Source: Sipunculus nudus
Taxonomy: Eukaryota; Annelida; Sipuncula; Golfingiida; Sipunculidae
Length of the DNA: 64,000 nucleotides
Direction of reading: 5' to 3'
NCBI GenBank assembly: GCA_026874595.1
Contig: CM049318.1
Span: forward strand, 41,272,456 to 41,336,455
Shown: piece by piece, positions 52,601-61,600 of the stretch
How positions within the stretch are numbered: position 1 is the first letter of the stretch
How the letters are laid out: each line of letters begins with the position of its first letter
The notes under the pieces: generated by a model
The model's database searches: none
What the model saw: the letters and a program-made list of their open reading frames with translations, nothing else
Told to the model about the DNA's origin: nothing
Program-made: the position numbers and the translations under genes

Positions 52601-55600
52601 TCACTCCAACAGTCACCTCAACAGTGACCCCAACAGTGACACCAACAGCAACACCAACAGTGACATACACACCAACCCTTACACCAACAGTTACACCAAC
52701 AGCCACACCAACAGTGACTTATACACCAACAGTCACTCCAACTGGCACCCCAACTGTGACATTCACACCAACAGTGACACCAACAGCCACACCAACAGTT
52801 ACACAAACAGTGACTTACACACCAACTGTCACTCCAACAGTCACCTCAACAGTGACTCCAACAGTGACTCCAACAGCAACACCAACACTGACATACACAC
52901 CAACCATTACACCTACAGTAACACCAACAGTCACACCAACTGGCACTCCAACTGTGACATACACACCAACAGTGACATATACACCAACAGTTACACCAAC
53001 AGTGACTTATACACCAACAGTCACTCCAACTGCTACTCCAACTGTCACATACACTCCAACAGTGACACCAACAATCACATACACACCAACAGTTACACCA
53101 ACAGTGACACCAACAGCCACACCAACAGTGACTTATACACCAACAGTCACTCCAACTGGCACTCCAACTGTGACATACACACCAACAGTGACACCAACAG
53201 CCACACCAACAGTGACTTATACACCAACAGTCACTCCAACTGGCACTCCAACTGTGACATACACACCAACAGTGACACCAACAGCCACACCAACAGTTAC
53301 ACCAACAGTGACTTACACACCAACTGTCACTCCAACAGTCACCTCAACAGTGACTCCAACAGTGACACCAACAGCAACACCAACACTGACATACACACCA
53401 ACCATTACACCTACAGTAACACCAACAGTAACACCAACAGCAACACCAACAGTGACATACACACCAACCCTTACACCAACAGTTACACCAACAACCACAC
53501 CAACAGTGACTTATACACCAACAGTCACTCCAACTGGCACTCCAACTATGACATTCACACCAACAGTGACACCAACAGCCACACCAACAGTTACACCAAC
53601 AGTGACTTACACTCCAACAGTCACCTCAACAGTGACTCCAACAGTGACACCAACAGCAACACCAACACTGACATACACACCAACCATTACACCTACAGTA
53701 ACACCAACAGTAACACCAACAGTCACACCAACTGGCACTCCAACTGTGACATACACACCAACAGTGACATATACACCAACAGTTACACCAACAGCCACAC
53801 CAACAGTGACTTATACACCAACAGTCACTCCAACTGCTTCTCCAACTGTCACATACACTCCAACAGTGACACCAACAATCACATACACACCAACAGTTAC
53901 ACCAACAGCCACACCAACAGTCACTTATACACCAACAGTCACTCCAACTGGCACTCCAACTGTGACATACACACCAACAGTTACACCAACAGTGACACCA
54001 ACAGCCACACCAACAGTGACTTATACACCAACAGTCACTCCAACTGGCACTCCAACTGTGACATACACACCAACAGTGACACCAACAGCCACACCAACAG
54101 TTACACCAACAGTGACTTACACACCAACTGTCACTCCAACTGTGACATACACACCAACAGTGACACCAACAGCAACACCAACAGTGACATACACACCAAC
54201 CATTACACCTACAGTTACACCAACAGTAACACCAACAGTCACACCAACTGGCACTCCAACTGTGACATACACACCAACTGTCACTCCAACAGTCACTCCA
54301 ACAGTGACCCCAACAGTGACAGCAACAGCAACACCAACAGTGACATACACACCAACCCTTACACCAACAGTTACACCAACAGCCACACCAACAGTGACTC
54401 ATACACCAACAGTCACTCCAACTGCTACTCCAACTGTCACATACACACCAACAGTGACACCAACAGCCACACCAACAGTGACTTATACACCAACAGTCAC
54501 TCCAACTGGCACTCCAACTGTGACATACACACCAACATTGACACCAACAGCCACACCAACAGTTACACCAACAGTGACTTACACACCAACTGTCACTCCA
54601 ACTGGCACTCCAACTGTGACATACACACCAACAGTGACACTAACAGCCACACCAACAGTGACTTATACACCAACAATCACTCCAACTGGCACTCCAACTG
54701 TGACATACACACCAACAGTGACACCAACAGCCACACCAACAGTTACACCAACAGTGACTTACACACAAACTGTCACTCCAACAGTCACCTCAACAGTGAC
54801 TCCAACAGTGACACCAACAGCAACACCAACACTGACATACACACCAACCATTACACCTACAATAACACCAACAGTAACACCAACAGTCACACCAACTGGC
54901 ACTCCAACTGTGACATACTCACCAACAGTGACATATACACCAACAGTTACACCAACATCCACACCAACAGTGACTTATACACCAACAGTCACTCCAACTG
55001 CTACTCCAACTGTCACATACACTCCAACAGTGACACCAACAATCACATACACACCAACAGTTACACCAACAGCCACACCAACAGTGACTTATACACCAAC
55101 AGTCACTCCAACTGGCACTCCAACTGTAACATACACACCAACAGTGACACCAACAGCCACACCAACAGTTACACCAACAGTGACTTACACACCAACTGTC
55201 ACTCGAACAGTCACTCCAACAGTGACCCAAACAGTGACATCAACAGCAACACCAACAGTGACATACACACCAACCCTTACACCAACAGTTACACCAACAG
55301 CCACACCAACAGTGACTTATACACCAACAGTCACTCCAACTGGCACTCCAACTGTGACATACACACCAACAGTCACACCAACAGCCACACCAACAGTTAC
55401 ACCAACAGTGACTTACACACCAACTGTCACTCCAACAGTCACCTCAACAGTGACTCCAACAGCAACACCAACACTGACATACACACCAACTATTACACCA
55501 ACAGTCACACCAACTGGCACTCCAACTGTGACATACACACCAACAGTCACATATACACCAACAGTTACACCAACAGCCACACCAACAGTGACTTATACAC

Positions 55601-58600
55601 CAACAGTCACTCCAACTGCTACTCCAACTGTCACATACACTCCAACAGTGACACCAACAGCCACACCAACAGCTACACCAACAGTGACCCCAACAGTGAC
55701 ATCAACAGCAACACCAACAGTGACATACACACCAACCCTTACACCAACAGTTACACCAACAGCCACACCAACAGTGACTTATACACCAACAGTCACTCCA
55801 ACTGGCACTCCAACTGTGACATACACACCAACAGTCACACCAACAGCCACACCAACAGTTACACCAACAGTGACTTACACACCAACTGTCACTCCAACAG
55901 TCACCTCAACAGTGACTCCAACAGCAACACCAACACTGACATACACACCAACTATTACAGCTACAGTAACACCAACAGTAACACCAACAGTCACACCAAC
56001 TGGCACTCCAACTGTCACATACACTCCAACAGTGACACCAACAATCACATACACACCAACAGTTACACCAACAGTTACACCAACAGTTACACCAACAGCC
56101 ACACCAACAGTGACTTATACACCAACAGTCACTCCAACTGGCACTCCAACTGTGACATACACACCAACAGTGACACCAACAGTGACACCAACAGCCACAC
56201 CAACAGTGACTTATACACCAACAGTCACTCCAACTGCTACTCCAACTGTCACATACACACCAACAGTGACACCAACAGTGACACCAACAGCCACACCAAC
56301 AGTGACTTATACACCAACAGTCACTCCAACTGGCACTCCAACTGTGACATACACACCAACAGTGACACCAACAGCCACACCAACAGTGACTTATACACCA
56401 ACAGTCACTCCAACTGGCACTCCAACTGTGACATACACACCAACAGTGACACCAACAGCCACACCAACAGTTACACCAACAGTGACTTACACACCAACTG
56501 TCACTCCAACAGTCACCTCAACAGTGAGTCCAACAGCAACACCAACAGTGACATACACACCAACCATTACACCTACAGTAACACCAACAATAACACCAAC
56601 AGTCACACCAACTGGCACTCCAACTGTGACATACACAACAACAGTGACATATACACCAACAGTTACACCAACAGCCACACCAACAGTGACTTATACACCA
56701 ACAGTCACTCCAACTGCTACTCCAACTGTCACATACACTCCAACAGTGACACCAACAATCACATACACACCAACAGTCACACCAACAGTGACACCAACAG
56801 CCACACCAACAGTGACTTATACACCAACAGTCACTCCAACTGGCACTCCAACTGTGACATACACACCAACAGTCACACCAACAGCCACACCAACAGTTAC
56901 ACCAACAGTGACTTACACACCAACTGTCACTCCAACAGTCACCTCAACAGTGACTCCAACAGCAACACCAACACTGACATACACACCAACTATTACAGCT
57001 ACAGTAACACCAACAGTAACACCAACAGTCACACCAACTGGCACTCCAACTGTCACATACACTCCAACAGTGACACCAACAATCACATACACACCAACAG
57101 TTACACCAACAGTTACACCAACAGTTACACCAACAGCCACACCAACAGTGACTTATACACCAACAGTCACTCCAACTGGCACTCCAACTGTGACATACAC
57201 ACCAACAGTGACACCAACAGTGACACCAACAGCCACACCAACAGTGACTTATACACCAACAGTCACTCCAACTGCTACTCCAACTGTCACATACACACCA
57301 ACAGTGACACCAACAGTGACACCAACAGCCACACCAACAGTGACTTATACACCAACAGTCACTCCAACTGGCACTCCAACTGTGACATACACACCAACAG
57401 TGACACCAACAGCCACACCAACAGTGACTTATACACCAACAGTCACTCCAACTGGCACTCCAACTGTGACATACACACCAACAGTGACACCAACAGCCAC
57501 ACCAACAGTTACACCAACAGTGACTTACACACCAACTGTCACTCCAACAGTCACCTCAACAGTGAGTCCAACAGCAACACCAACAGTGACATACACACCA
57601 ACCATTACACCTACAGTAACACCAACAATAACACCAACAGTCACACCAACTGGCACTCCAACTGTGACATACACAACAACAGTGACATATACACCAACAG
57701 TTACACCAACAGCCACACCAACAGTGACTTATACACCAACAGTCACTCCAACTGCTACTCCAACTGTCACATACACTCCAACAGTGACACCAACAATCAC
57801 ATACACACCAACAGTCACACCAACAGTGACACCAACAGCCACACCAACAGTGACTTATACACCAACAGTCACTCCAACTGGCACTCCAACTGTGACATAC
57901 ACACCAACAGTCACACCAACAGCCACACCAACAGTTACACCAACAGTGACTTACACACCAACTGTTACTCCAACAGTCACCTCAACAGTGACTCCAACAG
58001 TGACACAAACAGCAACACCAACACTGACATACTCACCAACCATTACACCTACAGTAACACCAACAGTAACACCAACAGTCACACCAACTGGCACTCCAAC
58101 TGTGACATACACACCGACAGTGACATATACACCAACAGTTACACCAACAGCCACACCAACAGTGACTTATACACCAACAGTCACTCTAACTGCTACTCCA
58201 ACTGTGACATACACACCAACAGTTACACCAACAGTGACACCAACAGCCACACCAACAGTGACTTATACACCAACAGTCACTCCAACTGGCACTCCAACTG
58301 TGACATACCCATCAACAGTTGCACCAACAGTGACACCAACAGCCACACCAACAGTGACTTATACACCAACAGTCACTCCAACTGGCACTCCAACTGTGAC
58401 ATACACACCAACAGTGACACCAACTGCCACACCAACAGTTACACCAACAGTGACTTACACACCAACTGTCACTCCAACAGTCACCTCAACTGTGACTCCA
58501 ACAGCAACACCAACACTGACATACACACCAACAATTACACCTACAGTAACACCAACAGTAACACCAACAGTCACACCAACTGGCACTCCAACTGTGACAT

Positions 58601-61600
58601 ACACACCAACAGTGACATATACACCAACAGTTACACCAACAGCCACACCAACAGTGACTTATACACCAACAGTCACTCCAACTGCTACTCCAACTGTCAC
58701 AAACACTCCAACAGTGACACCAACAATCACATACACACCAACAGTCACACCAACAGTGACACCAACAGCCACACCAACAGTGACTTATACACCAACAGTC
58801 ACTCCAACTGGCACTCCAACTGTGACATACACACCAACAGTGACACCAACACCCACACCAACAGTTACACCAACAGTGACTTACACACCAACTGTCACTC
58901 CAACTGTCACTCCAACAGTTACCCCAACAGTGACATCAACAGCAACACCAACAGTGACATACACACCAACCCTTACACCAACAGTTACACCAACAGCCAC
59001 ACCAACAGTGACTTATACACCAACAGTCACTCCAACTGGCACTCCAACTGTGACATACACACCAACAGTCACACCAACAGCCACACCAACAGTTACACCA
59101 ACAATGACTTACACACCAACTGTCACTCCAACAGTCACCTCAACAGTGACTCCAACAGCAACACCAACACTGACATACACACCAAGTATTACACCAACAG
59201 TGACTTACACACCAACTGGCACTCCAACTGTGACATACACACCAACAGTCACATATACACCAACAGTGACACCAACAGCCACACCAACAGTGACTTATAC
59301 ACCAACAGTCACTCCAACTGCTACTCCAACTGTCACATACACTCCAACAGTGACACCAACAGCCACACCAACAGCTACACCAACAGTGACCCCAACAGTG
59401 ACATCAACAGCAACACCAACAGTGACATACACACCAACCCTTACACCAACAGTTACACCAACAGCCACACCAACAGTGACTTATACACCAACAGTCACTC
59501 CAACTGGCACTCCAACTGTGACATACACACCAACAGTCACACCAACAGCCACACCAACAGTTACACCAACAGTGACTTACACACCAACTGTCACTCCAAC
59601 AGTCACCTCAACAGTGACTCCAACAGCAACACCAACACTGACATACACACCAACTATTACAGCTACAGTAACACCAACAGGAACACCAACAGTCACACCA
59701 ACTGGCACTCCAACTGTCACATACACTCCAACAGTGACACCAACAATCACATACACACCAACAGTTACACCAACAGTTACACCAACAGCCACACCAACAG
59801 TGACTTATACACCAACAGTCACTCCAACTGGCACTCCAACTGTGACATACACACCAACAGTGACACCAACAGTGACACCAACAGCCACACCAACAGTGAC
59901 TTATACACCAACAGTCACTCCAACTGCTACTCCAACTGTCACATACACACCAACAGTGACACCAACAGTGACACCAACAGCCACACAAACAGTGACTTAT
60001 ACACCAACAGTCACTCCAACTGGCACTCCAACTGTGACATACACACCAACAGTGACACCAACAGCCACACCAACAGTGACTTATACACCAACAGTCACTC
60101 CAACTGGCACTCCAACTGTGACATACACACCAACAGTGACACCAACAGCCACACCAACAGTTACACCAACAGTGACTTACACACCAACTGTCACTCCAAC
60201 AGTCACCTCAACAGTGACTCCAACAGCAACACCAACAGTGACATACACACCAACCATTACACCTACAGTAACACCAACAGTAACACCAACAGTCACACCA
60301 ACTGGCACTCCAACTGTGACATACACACCAACAGTGACATATACACCAACAGTTACACCAACAGCCACACCAACAGTGACTTATACACCAACAGTCACTC
60401 CAACTGCTACTCCAACTGTCACATACACTCCAACAGTGACACCAACAATCACATACACACCAACAGTCACACCAACAGTGACACCAACAGCCACACCAAC
60501 AGTGACTTATACACCAACAGTCACTCCAACTGGCACTCCAACTGTGACATACACACCAACAGTCACACCAACAGCCACACCAACAGTTACACCAACAGTG
60601 ACTTACACACCAACTGTTACTCCAACAGTCACCTCAACAGTGACTCCAACAGTGACACAAACAGCAACACCAACACTGACATACACACCAACCATTACAC
60701 CTACAGTAACACCAACAGTAACACCAACAGTCACACCAACTGGCACTCCAACTGTGACATACACACCGACAGTGACATATACACCAACAGTTACACCAAC
60801 AGCCACACCAACAGTGACTTATACACCAACAGTCACTCTAACTGCTACTCCAACTGTGACATACACACCAACAGTTACACCAACAGTGACACCAACAGCC
60901 ACACCAACAGTGACTTATACACCAACAGTCACTCCAACTGGCACTCCAACTGTGACATACCCATCAACAGTTACACCAACAGTGACACCAACAGCCACAC
61001 CAACAGTGACTTATACACCAACAGTCACTCCAACTGGCACTCCAACTGTGACATACACACCAACAGTGACACCAACTGCCACACCAACAGTTACACCAAC
61101 AGTGACTTACACACCAACTGTCACTCCAACAGTCACCCCAACAGTGACTCCAACAGCAACACCAACACTGACATACACACCAACAATTACACCTACAGTA
61201 ACACCAACAGTAACACCAACAGTCACACCAACTGGCACTCCAACTGTGACATACACACCAACAGTGACATATACACCAACAGTTACACCAACAGCCACAC
61301 CATCAGTGACTTATACACCAACAGTCACTCCAACTGCTACTCCAACTGTCACATACACTCCAACAGTGACACCAACAATCACATACACACCAACAGTCAC
61401 ACCAACAGTGACACCAACAGCCACACCAACAGTGACTTATACACCAACAGTCACTCCAACTGGCACTCCAACTGTGACATACACACCAACAGTGACACCA
61501 ACAGCCACACCAACAGTTACACCAACAGTGACTTACACACCAACTGTCACTCCAACAGTGACCCCAACAGTGACATCAACAGCAACACCAACAGTGACAT